NCBI GenBank assembly: GCA_031424975.1
Contig: JANPIL010000141.1
Coordinates: forward strand, 12,885 to 76,884
Direction of reading: 5' to 3'
Length of the DNA: 64,000 nt
Source: Xanthocytophaga sp031424975
GTDB taxonomy: Bacteria > Bacteroidota > Bacteroidia > Cytophagales > 172606-1
Below, piece by piece: positions 8,377 through 15,976 of the stretch (position 1 is the first letter of the stretch; every line of letters starts with the position of its first letter). A program made the translations under genes and the position numbers. Below the pieces are notes generated by a model that worked only from the letters and a program-made list of their open reading frames with translations, made no database searches and was not told the DNA's origin.

Positions 8377-8446
8377 AGGCTGGCAATATGGAAAACGGGG
8401 ACGTAATTTATGCCTGCCGCCATATTGCCAAACCAATGTCAGTGAT
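8377..8446 (-). repeat. attC-like half site D
   Basis: A GTCAGTGAT core (8438-8446) is preceded by CCGCCATATTGCCAAACC, nearly the same as the arm of site E at 20051-20068. The facing arm is only GGCTGGCAATATGG and no left core is visible, so the site looks truncated. The stop of the hydrolase gene lies in the core. Confidence 0.5.
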
Positions 8447-9347
8447 GGCTTTTTATTTTATCTCCAATATAGTTCAAAGCCTCACCGTAAGTTTCAATTC
8501 CGTGTCCCACATTGTTGAATACTTTTATTTCTTTCAAAAACCTTAAATGTTGTTTTGCATTTTCAATGGATTTTTGAAATGGAAAGAGCAAATCCTTGTC
8601 ACCTTCGATAAGGTAGGTTTCGGCTTTTACATCTGAGAGTTGCTTGTCCATGTAATATGGCTTTTGTGTCCTGTCCTTGTAGCGGCTTATTGCAAACACC
8701 TCATAGTCAACAAGCATTTTTTCCGAAAACACAGATAGCTTGTGATGGGGTTTTGAAAAAACGGCTTTATCCAAAAATTTCAACACATTCTTTTCCGTCG
8801 GGCTTACAATGGGCAGCAAATTGAAATAAAGGTTTTTGAGTGTCATCGAAAAAGGTTGCAAACAGCCAGGATTCAGCAAAAAAGCCGACTTTATTTTTTC
8901 AGGCTTCACTATTCCAAGTTTCATGCAGATGAGACCGCCAAATGAAGCTCCTGCAACAAATGCTTTTTCGATATTCAATTTGTCAAAAACTTCTGCCGCC
9001 CAAAAACCATAGTCCAACGATTTGATTTCCGGGGTTGCCCCATCACTCAGATTGGGAAGGCCATTTGTTTCCACCATGAAGATTTTCATCTTATGGTTCA
9101 GGTTGTCAAGCCCTTTGTCAAAATCCCAAATCAAAGAGGTTGTTCTTGCACCCGGAAAAATCACCAATGTCTCAAGATGTTCCTCCTTTGTGTTGAGACC
9201 CCAGACATGGGTGTTTCCAAGTGAAGTTTTTATTTCATAACGTTCATATTGCCTCCCGTTATTTTTCTCCAATTGTCTTACCCAACTTTCAAAATGCTCG
9301 AAGTCGGCCTTTTCATCTTTAAAACATGATTCTTTTTTTATTTCCAT
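8439..9347 (-). CDS. Alpha/beta hydrolase family protein
   Basis: This 302-residue protein has the alpha/beta hydrolase order of motifs: an oxyanion-region strand LVIFPGARTTS near residue 62, nucleophile elbow GASFGG near residue 133, an acidic residue in EGDKDLLFP near residue 250, and a catalytic histidine in VGHGIET near residue 281. It probably hydrolyses an ester or a similar bond in the cytoplasm; the substrate cannot be told. It is AT-richer than treS next to it, and its stop codon lies in the attC-like half site D, so it may be a further cassette gene. I saw no matching core upstream of its start. Confidence 0.8.
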   Translation of the reverse strand: MEIKKESCFKDEKADFEHFESWVRQLEKNNGRQYERYEIKTSLGNTHVWGLNTKEEHLETLVIFPGARTTSLIWDFDKGLDNLNHKMKIFMVETNGLPNLSDGATPEIKSLDYGFWAAEVFDKLNIEKAFVAGASFGGLICMKLGIVKPEKIKSAFLLNPGCLQPFSMTLKNLYFNLLPIVSPTEKNVLKFLDKAVFSKPHHKLSVFSEKMLVDYEVFAISRYKDRTQKPYYMDKQLSDVKAETYLIEGDKDLLFPFQKSIENAKQHLRFLKEIKVFNNVGHGIETYGEALNYIGDKIKSHH

Positions 9348-9427
9348 CGTCTTTCATGTTGGCGTTTTTTTGAAACACCCGCCTTTTTACAGTACCAGCC
9401 GTGCTTTTTGCTCGTTTGCCGGCAGGG

Positions 9428-9456
9428 GGTTTGGCCTTTTTGAAACATACTATTTT
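9428..9456 (-). repeat. 29-bp bipartite repeat, copy 7 (supplies treS stop)
   Basis: Both halves are exact. On the minus strand the AAAATAG of the repeat forms the last lysine codon and the TAG stop of treS. Confidence 0.9.
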
Positions 9457-12400
9457 GCCGCGTACTCGTCCATGATGTATTTGATGCCGCGAATCGGGAT
9501 CACCACCCAGTCGGGGCGCATATTCAGCTCGTAGTTGAGTTCGTAAATCGCTTTTTCAAGGATGAAGATTTGCAGCATCAGGTCAACATCTTCCAAGGTG
9601 TCGGGCAGGAAATCCTGGCCGTTGGCGGTTTCCAGGTACGATTGCATGAAAAAGCCCGACACGTAGTGGAACCACTGCTCGGCCCACGTTTGCAGGTAGG
9701 CCACATCTTCGCGGCGCATTTTTTCGTCCTGAATCAGTTGGTAGAACGCCGCGTAGTGAAACGACCGGATCATGCCCGCCACGTCGCGCAGGGCGGAGCG
9801 TTTCAGGCGGCGTTCACTGAACGAACGTATTGGCTCGCCTTCGAAGTCAATGATGATGAAATCCTCGCCCGTAAACAGCACCTGGCCCAAGTGGTAGTCG
9901 CCGTGGTTGCGAATCTTGTTGGTGTTGAACTTGTGGCTGTACACGCGCTGCATGAATTTCAGGATGGCGGGCCGCATACCCAGCACTTCTTCGGCTTCGG
10001 CCCGCACCGATTCGGGCAGCGTGGACAGCTTTTTCTTCAGCAAATCAAACGAGCCGCGCACCTGCGCCACCAGCGACGAATACAGCGAACGCTGGTAGTG
10101 CAGCGAATAGGCTTCCGGCTCAAAGCCTTTTTCCTCAGGATGCGAGGCAAGTGCCAAGTGCATTTCGGCGGTGCGCTGGCCCAGCAGCCGCACCCGCTCC
10201 ACGTACGCGCCCCCGAGCAGTTGCTGCATTATTTCGGGAATCTGCTCGAACGTGACCGGCTTAGTGAGCATCCCCATGGGCGGCAGCACGTTTAAATGGC
10301 GGTTTTCGGTCAGTTTGCGGTCGAAGAACCGGCGCAGCACATCACCGAAGTACGTCCAGGCATCGCCTTGGTTAGGCACCAGTTCCTGCATCATGCCCAG
10401 CACCATGGGGTCGTGTTTGGCCTGCTGGTATTCAAGCGAACCGGCAAACTTGGGCACGTGCCTGAAATTGGTCTGCTCGGTCAGGAAGCGGGTTATTTCC
10501 AAATCGGGGTTGTAGGCGCGGTCCAGTTTGCGGTAAATCTTGAAGAAATACTTGTCGTCGAAAACCGCCGAGGTGTTGCTCTGCTCGGCATTCAATATCT
10601 TGGATTTCACTACCTGCTTTTTGGTTCCACGCAGGGCTTTTTCCACGTCTTTGGTCACGTAGGCGTTCAGGTCGCCATCGCCCACGCGCATCTTGCGTTT
10701 CTGTGTCATCAATGCGTACAGCACGTTGCGGAACTCTTCGCTGTACACGGCATCGTAGAGTATGCCTTTTTTGCCACCCACCAGCACCGGCACAATGATT
10801 GCCTTCGGGCTTTCGTCGCGGATTTTCCGTTCCTCGTCGCCAAAAGCCAGTGCCACCGGCAGCGAATACATTTCGGGCAGGCCTTCGTTATAGTTCACTT
10901 CCAGCACAAAAAACGCCGACTCGCTGCTCACCGTCGGGATGGTGATGTTTTCCACGACTTGCACCGTCTGGATTGTGCGGGCTTTGCCGCCAAACCAACG
11001 GCAACTGAGCAGGTAGGACGGGAATACCTTGTTTTCCAAGAACCGGATTTTCTTGGCTTCCGACAGTTCATCCCAATCCGAAAGTTCCAAGGCGGGCAGT
11101 TGGCTGTTGTCCCTTGCCGAAGCCGCCACCTCCACTTTTTTCAGTGCCAGCCAATAATAGCTGTGCGCGGTCAGCGTGAACAGGTAATCGTGATCCTTGA
11201 TGGGGGGGAATGCGTTGTGGCTGAACACTTCAACGGGTTCGTAGCCCCGGTAAGCCGATAGGTCCAGTTCAACCGCCTGCGGGAAACGCGACAGGTTGGC
11301 CACCACCAGCATAGTCTCGCCTTCATAGGAACGGATGAAGGCCAGCACTTTTGAGTTGGTAGGGTTCAGGAAATGGATGTCGCCCCGGCTGAATGCCTTG
11401 TAACGCTTGCGCATATCAATGATGCGCTTGGTCCACCAGAGCAGCGAATTTTGGTTTTTCTGCTGGTTTTCCACGTTTACCGACCCGTACATATATTCCG
11501 GGTCGCTCACTACGGGCAGGTACAGTTGCTGCGGGTTGGCCTTGGAGAAACCGGCATTGCGGTCGTCGTTCCATTGCATGGGAGTCCGCACACCGTCACG
11601 ATCCTTGAGGAAATAATTGTCGCCCATACCGATTTCATCGCCATAATACACCACCGGTGTGCCGGGCAGCGAAAATAGCAGCACGTTCATCAGTTCTATC
11701 TTACGGCGGTTGTTGTCCATGAGCGGAGCCAGCCGGTGCCGGATGCCGAGGTTTATCTTGGCCTGCGGGTCTTTGGCATACACCTTATACATGTAGTCGC
11801 GTTCCTCGTCGGTCACCATTTCCAGCGTCAATTCGTCGTGGTTGCGCAAAAATACCGCCCACTGGCACGCATCGGGAATGGAAGGTGTCTGCTCAATGAT
11901 GTTCATGATCGGGTAGCGGTCTTCCATTTTCACCGACATGTACATCCTCGGCATAATCGGGAAGTTGTAGTTCATGTGGCATTCGTCGCCGTTGCCAAAG
12001 TAGCTTGCCGAATCTTCGGGCCACATATTGGCTTCGGCCAGAAACATCCGGCCCGGATAATTCTTGTCCATGTGGGCGCGCATTTTCTTCAAAAATGCGT
12101 GCGTTTCGGGCAGGTTCTCGCAGTTAGTGCCGTCGCGTTCAAACAAATAGGGCACGGCATCCACCCGGAAACCGTCCACACCCATGTCCATCCAATAGTC
12201 GAAAATCTTGAAAACCTCTTCTTGCACCTTCGGACTGTCGTAGTTCAGGTCGGGTTGGTGGTGGAAAAACCGGTGCCAGTAGTAGGCCTTCGCCACCGGA
12301 TCCCAGGTCCAGTTGGAGGTTTCGGTGTCGGTGAAAATGATGCGTACGTCCTCGTATTTCTTGTCCGTGTCGCTCCACACGTAAAAATCGCGATTGACCG

Positions 12401-12788
12401 AGCCCTCCGGTGCCCGCCTGGCCCGCTGGAACCATGGGTGCTGGTCGGAGGTGTGGTTCAGCACCAGTTCGGTAATCACGCGCAGGCCCCGGCGTTTGGC
12501 TTCCTTCATGAAATTCTTAAAATCCTGGATGTTGCCGTACGTCGGGTTGATGGTGTAGTAGTCGGCAATGTCGTAGCCATCATCGCGCAGCGGCGACGGA
12601 TAAAATGGCAGCAGCCAGATTGCCGTCACGCCCAGTTCTTCGAGGTAGTCCAGTTTCTGGATCAGGCCCTTGAAGTCGCCGATGCCATCGCCGTTGCTGT
12701 CGGCAAACGCCTTGATGTGCAGTTCGTAAATGATTGCGTCCTTGTACCAGCGCAAGTTGTCGTCTTGGGGAAGTGTGTTCGTTGCCAT
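9450..12788 (-). CDS. treS: Trehalose synthase / maltokinase fusion
   Basis: The 1112-residue protein joins two enzymes. Residues about 1-550 are a GH13 trehalose synthase that interconverts trehalose and maltose: the nucleophile aspartate lies in GFRVDAVPYL, the acid glutamate in FLAEANMWPE and the third acidic residue in LRNHDELTLE. Residues about 580-1110 are a maltokinase with a kinase-like fold, showing NHGDYHLGQV and IIDFEGEP, which makes maltose 1-phosphate. With GlgE about 0.9 kb upstream on the same strand, this completes the route from trehalose to alpha-1,4-glucan. The protein is cytoplasmic. The last codon and stop lie in 29-bp repeat copy 7, and copy 8 lies 23 nt before the start. 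Confidence 0.95.
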   Translation of the reverse strand: MATNTLPQDDNLRWYKDAIIYELHIKAFADSNGDGIGDFKGLIQKLDYLEELGVTAIWLLPFYPSPLRDDGYDIADYYTINPTYGNIQDFKNFMKEAKRRGLRVITELVLNHTSDQHPWFQRARRAPEGSVNRDFYVWSDTDKKYEDVRIIFTDTETSNWTWDPVAKAYYWHRFFHHQPDLNYDSPKVQEEVFKIFDYWMDMGVDGFRVDAVPYLFERDGTNCENLPETHAFLKKMRAHMDKNYPGRMFLAEANMWPEDSASYFGNGDECHMNYNFPIMPRMYMSVKMEDRYPIMNIIEQTPSIPDACQWAVFLRNHDELTLEMVTDEERDYMYKVYAKDPQAKINLGIRHRLAPLMDNNRRKIELMNVLLFSLPGTPVVYYGDEIGMGDNYFLKDRDGVRTPMQWNDDRNAGFSKANPQQLYLPVVSDPEYMYGSVNVENQQKNQNSLLWWTKRIIDMRKRYKAFSRGDIHFLNPTNSKVLAFIRSYEGETMLVVANLSRFPQAVELDLSAYRGYEPVEVFSHNAFPPIKDHDYLFTLTAHSYYWLALKKVEVAASARDNSQLPALELSDWDELSEAKKIRFLENKVFPSYLLSCRWFGGKARTIQTVQVVENITIPTVSSESAFFVLEVNYNEGLPEMYSLPVALAFGDEERKIRDESPKAIIVPVLVGGKKGILYDAVYSEEFRNVLYALMTQKRKMRVGDGDLNAYVTKDVEKALRGTKKQVVKSKILNAEQSNTSAVFDDKYFFKIYRKLDRAYNPDLEITRFLTEQTNFRHVPKFAGSLEYQQAKHDPMVLGMMQELVPNQGDAWTYFGDVLRRFFDRKLTENRHLNVLPPMGMLTKPVTFEQIPEIMQQLLGGAYVERVRLLGQRTAEMHLALASHPEEKGFEPEAYSLHYQRSLYSSLVAQVRGSFDLLKKKLSTLPESVRAEAEEVLGMRPAILKFMQRVYSHKFNTNKIRNHGDYHLGQVLFTGEDFIIIDFEGEPIRSFSERRLKRSALRDVAGMIRSFHYAAFYQLIQDEKMRREDVAYLQTWAEQWFHYVSGFFMQSYLETANGQDFLPDTLEDVDLMLQIFILEKAIYELNYELNMRPDWVVIPIRGIKYIMDEYAAK

Positions 12789-12811
12789 TGTATTGGTGAG
12801 GTGAGTAACCG

Positions 12812-12840
12812 GGTTTGGGTGTTTTGAAAGATACTATTTT
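12812..12840 (-). repeat. 29-bp bipartite repeat, copy 8
   Basis: Both halves are exact. It lies 23 nt upstream of treS and also supplies the TAG that ends the open stretch at 12834-13022. Confidence 0.9.
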
Positions 12841-13022
12841 GTGAAAATGCCGAATAGCTTTTTCGGTTTACGATTGGATTTTGTCTCCTTGTACTGTTTG
12901 TATTTTCCAAGGTCTTTCCACGCTTCACTGTACATTGCAACACGGTTTTTGGCAGCATCAATGTAATGACCGCCCAATCCGTGAAGTGTGTTCAGTAAGG
13001 ACTTGAAAAAATAATCGTCTTT
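12834..13022 (-). pseudogene. Possible C-terminal gene remnant
   Basis: A minus-strand frame stays open for 62 codons with coding-like content (HGLGGHYIDAAKNRVAMYSE, then WKDLGKYKQYK and a basic tail), ending at the TAG of repeat copy 8. There is an in-frame stop just upstream and no good start codon, so it looks like the tail of a decayed gene or a wrongly closed small gene. I do not recognise the family. Confidence 0.3.
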
Positions 13023-13172
13023 TTAATCTATTCTTTTCCATCGCGCATTTTTCGTGACCCTTGTTTTTCTGATAGTTTTTTACTGCTTTTTTGCAATCCA
13101 AATCTCAATAGATTCCAATCTTTAACGTTGGATTCAGAAGATGTTCTCTTGTTGGCAAGTTTTGCATATCAG

Positions 13173-13454
13173 TTAATTGCTTTGCACGAATATTGAATTC
13201 TCCAATTCATCTTTGAAATACACTGTGTATCCTCTAACTGTCCCGTTCTTTTGGAGTCCAAAGTTGACACATATCCAAGCAGATTTCACACAATTACACG
13301 CAGAAAGCGAACAGGAATCCTCCAAAGATGATTTCACATCAAAAAAAACGTCAACCTTACCGGCTTTTGATAGATTTCCGTTAGGGTCAACGCCCTTATG
13401 AAACCATTTTTTTATTTCCACGAAATTTGATTTGGACACCTGTTTATCCATCAT
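13173..13454 (-). CDS. Hypothetical protein, cysteine-containing, AT-rich
   Basis: This 93-codon frame lies between treS and glgE. It is AT-richer than both. It has a cluster of cysteines (SCSLSACNCVKSAWICVNFG, about residues 47-66) and a C-terminal GTVRGYTVYFKDE. It has no signal peptide, no domain I recognise and no clear ribosome binding site. It may be a small accessory gene or a fragment. Confidence 0.35.
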   Translation of the reverse strand: MMDKQVSKSNFVEIKKWFHKGVDPNGNLSKAGKVDVFFDVKSSLEDSCSLSACNCVKSAWICVNFGLQKNGTVRGYTVYFKDELENSIFVQSN

Positions 13455-13515
13455 CGGATACGAGAAAAGTGTTATTCGCTTTTCATCAAGTGCGATTTAA
13501 AAAACACATTGAAAA

Positions 13516-13544
13516 CAAATAGTATCTTTTGAAAACACCAAACC
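13516..13544 (+). repeat. 29-bp bipartite repeat, copy 9
   Basis: The halves read CAAATAGTAT and CAAACC with the normal spacer. Copy 10 lies 59 nt further on in the same orientation. Confidence 0.8.
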
Positions 13545-13603
13545 CCTTTTGTCATTCAGACAAAGGAGGAATGACAAAAAAGAGCAATAAAAACGCTCCG
13601 TCC

Positions 13604-13632
13604 AAAATAGTATCTTTCAAAAAGCCCAAACC
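13604..13632 (+). repeat. 29-bp bipartite repeat, copy 10
   Basis: Both halves are exact. It lies 89 nt downstream (in minus-strand sense) of the glgE stop. Confidence 0.9.
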
Positions 13633-13721
13633 TGCCAACTGTCAATCGGGCAACCGCAAGGGTTGCCCCCTACGGTTTCTGTCTGTGGACTGCCGACCGT
13701 CGTCTGTGGACTAAAAACAAC

Positions 13722-15674
13722 TCACTCCACCCGGAACACGTGGGCGGGCATGATGTCGGGGTGCAACTCCACGTAGTTCCATTCGTGGTGCCATTGGTAG
13801 CGGCTGTCGGTCATCAGGTCGTGCATGGTGTAGGCCGAGCCGGAAGCCATGTTCAGGTATTGCGTGGGCACTTTTATCCAGCCTGACTGCACGTGGTGCG
13901 GATCGAGGTTCACCACCACCAGTATCTTGTTACTGCGCATATCGTCCATTTTGGCGTAGCAGAGCAGTTGCTGGTTGTCGGTTTCGCCAAACTCAATGTT
14001 CCAAGTGGTTTGCAGGGCCGCATTTTCGCGCCTGATCCGGTTGATGCGCGTCATGGTGTCGCGGATTTTGGTACGCCGGCTCCAGTCCCACACGTGCGGC
14101 TCGTATTTTTCCGAATCCAGATATTCCTCCTTGCCGGGAGCCATCGGCGAGTTGATGCCGAATTCATACACCGGGCCGTACAAACCGTAGTTGGACGACA
14201 GTGTGGCCGCCAGAATCAACCGGCTCACGTGTGCTGACTCGCCGCCCTGCTGCAATATTTCGGGCAGGATATCGGGCGTGTTGGGCCAGAAATTAGGGCG
14301 GTAATACTCGCGCATTTCTGTTTTGGTCAGCTCGGTCATGTACTGCTTCAGTTCGGCTTGCGTGTTGCGCCACGTAAAGTAGGTGTACGACTGGTTGAAG
14401 CCAATCTTGGCAAGCTGCTCCATTACGCGCGGACGGGTAAAGGCTTCGGCGAGAAAAATAACGTCGGGGTTTTTGGTGCGGATTTCGCGGATGCACCATT
14501 CCCAAAAGCCAAAAGCCTTGGTGTGCGGGTTGTCCACCCTGAATATCAGTACGCCCAGTCCGATCCAGTATTCCAACACCCGTTTCAGTTCCAGCCACAG
14601 GTTTTGCCAGTCTTCAGTCTCGAAATTTACGGGCAGCACATCCTGGTATTTCTTGGGCGGATTTTCGGCGTATTGCACCGAGCCATCGGGCCGCCACCGG
14701 AACCACTGCGGGTGCTGCTTCACGTACGGATGGTCGGGTGAACACTGGATGGCGTAGTCAATGGCAACCTCAATGTCCAATTGATTGGCCGCCTTGATAA
14801 AACTTTTGAAATCCTCCACCGTGCCCAAATCCGGGTGGATGGCATCGTGGCCGCCTTCCGCGCCGCCAATGGCCCACGGCGAGCCGTGTTCGCCGGGCTG
14901 GGCAGTCACGGCGTTGTTGGCTCCCTTGCGGTTGCTCACGCCAACCGGATGGATGGGCGGCAGGTAAACCGTGTCGAAACCCATCTCGGCAATGCGCGGC
15001 AAAATGCGTTCTGCATCCTTGAATGTACCGTGTTTGCCCGCCTCAGAAGCCGTGGAACGCGGAAAAAACTCGTACCAAGTGCTGAACAACGCCTTTTTGC
15101 GTTCCACTTCCATTTTCAAAACGCTGTGGTACAGGCTGGCGCAACTTTTGTCGGGATAGGCTTCCACCAATCTGGTCAGTTCCATGCCCAAACCCAGCGA
15201 CACCCCGGCGGCTTGGTCGGTTTCGGCACGCAGTTGCGCCACCCACGCCTGCAATTGCTGGGCATCTTTGCCTTTGGCGGCATTGGCGGCGGCTTCCACC
15301 CAGTTGGCCCCAATCAGCAGTTCCACGGCCACATCCTGTTTGGCCTCGAATTTCTTTTTTAATCCTTTCTGCCACGTCAGCAAATGATCCACCCAGCCTT
15401 GCACCGTGTATTCGTAAATGCCACGCCGGTCGGGCGTGCACGAAACCTCCCAACGGTCGTTGCCCAAGAAAACCATCGGCACTTCCGTCCAAGTGGCGGC
15501 TTGGGCGTGCCTGACCAGCAAAACGGCCCGCACTTCGTCGTGCCCGTCGGTGAAAACATCGGCGGTGACGGTCAGTTTCTCACCCACCGTGCGTTTGACC
15601 GGATAACGTCCGCTGTTGATTTGCGGGTTCACGTGTTCAATGACCACGCGGTTTCTGCCATCTGTATTCGTCAT
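13722..15674 (-). CDS. glgE: Alpha-1,4-glucan:maltose-1-phosphate maltosyltransferase
   Basis: The 650-residue GH13 enzyme extends alpha-1,4-glucans using maltose 1-phosphate, the product of the neighbouring TreS-maltokinase. The N-terminal domain (about residues 1-200) is the beta-sandwich and helical insert of GlgE (RNRVVIEHVNPQINSGRYPV). The catalytic barrel shows GFDTVYLPPIHPVG, the nucleophile in LIFRVDNPHTKAF and the acid in VIFLAEAFTRP. SSNYGLYGPVYEF near the C-terminal third is also characteristic. No branching enzyme is present in the window. It lies on the same strand as treS, but about 0.9 kb with repeats separates them, so a shared transcript is uncertain. Confidence 0.95.
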   Translation of the reverse strand: MTNTDGRNRVVIEHVNPQINSGRYPVKRTVGEKLTVTADVFTDGHDEVRAVLLVRHAQAATWTEVPMVFLGNDRWEVSCTPDRRGIYEYTVQGWVDHLLTWQKGLKKKFEAKQDVAVELLIGANWVEAAANAAKGKDAQQLQAWVAQLRAETDQAAGVSLGLGMELTRLVEAYPDKSCASLYHSVLKMEVERKKALFSTWYEFFPRSTASEAGKHGTFKDAERILPRIAEMGFDTVYLPPIHPVGVSNRKGANNAVTAQPGEHGSPWAIGGAEGGHDAIHPDLGTVEDFKSFIKAANQLDIEVAIDYAIQCSPDHPYVKQHPQWFRWRPDGSVQYAENPPKKYQDVLPVNFETEDWQNLWLELKRVLEYWIGLGVLIFRVDNPHTKAFGFWEWCIREIRTKNPDVIFLAEAFTRPRVMEQLAKIGFNQSYTYFTWRNTQAELKQYMTELTKTEMREYYRPNFWPNTPDILPEILQQGGESAHVSRLILAATLSSNYGLYGPVYEFGINSPMAPGKEEYLDSEKYEPHVWDWSRRTKIRDTMTRINRIRRENAALQTTWNIEFGETDNQQLLCYAKMDDMRSNKILVVVNLDPHHVQSGWIKVPTQYLNMASGSAYTMHDLMTDSRYQWHHEWNYVELHPDIMPAHVFRVE

Positions 15675-15976
15675 AAATGATTGCGTTTGTCGGGTTCCGA
15701 AACGGTTTTGGTGTGAAATATCAAATCAGGATTCAAAAATAGTATCCCCGGAAAAGGCCAAACCCGCCGGGTTTAAAAATGCTCCCAGCCATCCATTGGC
15801 CGCTAAAAATAGCGGATAAAACGGAGCGAAAAACACGCACAAACGAAAAACCGCAAATGCCGCCACCCCGTTGCCGCAATGGCGGCGCACATTGGTTCCA
15901 AAGTGAGTGCATGCCGCTGAAAAATCCAATTTTTTCTTTAATTTTATCAATCCAAAATATGGTTTTTAAATCGCCC
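15675..15976. other. Divergent intergenic region glgE / sugar dehydrogenase
   Basis: The region lies between two divergently transcribed genes and must hold both promoters, which I cannot place firmly. It contains 29-bp repeat copy 11, whose CAAACCC is immediately mirrored by GGGTTT (15760-15774). Confidence 0.4.
15736..15764 (+). repeat. 29-bp bipartite repeat, copy 11
   Basis: Both halves are exact. AAACCC-GCC-GGGTTT at 15760-15774 forms a small palindrome with its end. Confidence 0.9.

Larger units (their letters stand above)
7999..8437. other. Non-coding region with periodic CAATACAAAAT motif
   Basis: Three degenerate copies of CAATACAAAATGCGCATT start near 8094, 8144 and 8191, about 48 nt apart. 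The same motif recurs near 20946, 20992 and 21040 beside the second cassette group. A hairpin (8304-8335), 29-bp repeat copy 6 and a second palindrome (GGCTGGCAATATGG / CCATATTGCCAAACC, 8377-8434) follow. An open frame of 115 codons covers this but is made of these repeats, so I do not call it a gene. Confidence 0.5.

Noticed and set aside
8076..8423. A 115-codon minus-strand open frame
   Set aside because: It is built from the periodic motif, a 29-bp repeat and an attC-like arm, and its counterpart at 20,830-21,080 is not open in the same way.
13529..13714. A 61-codon plus-strand frame after glgE
   Set aside because: It is a translation of two 29-bp repeats and flanking non-coding sequence.
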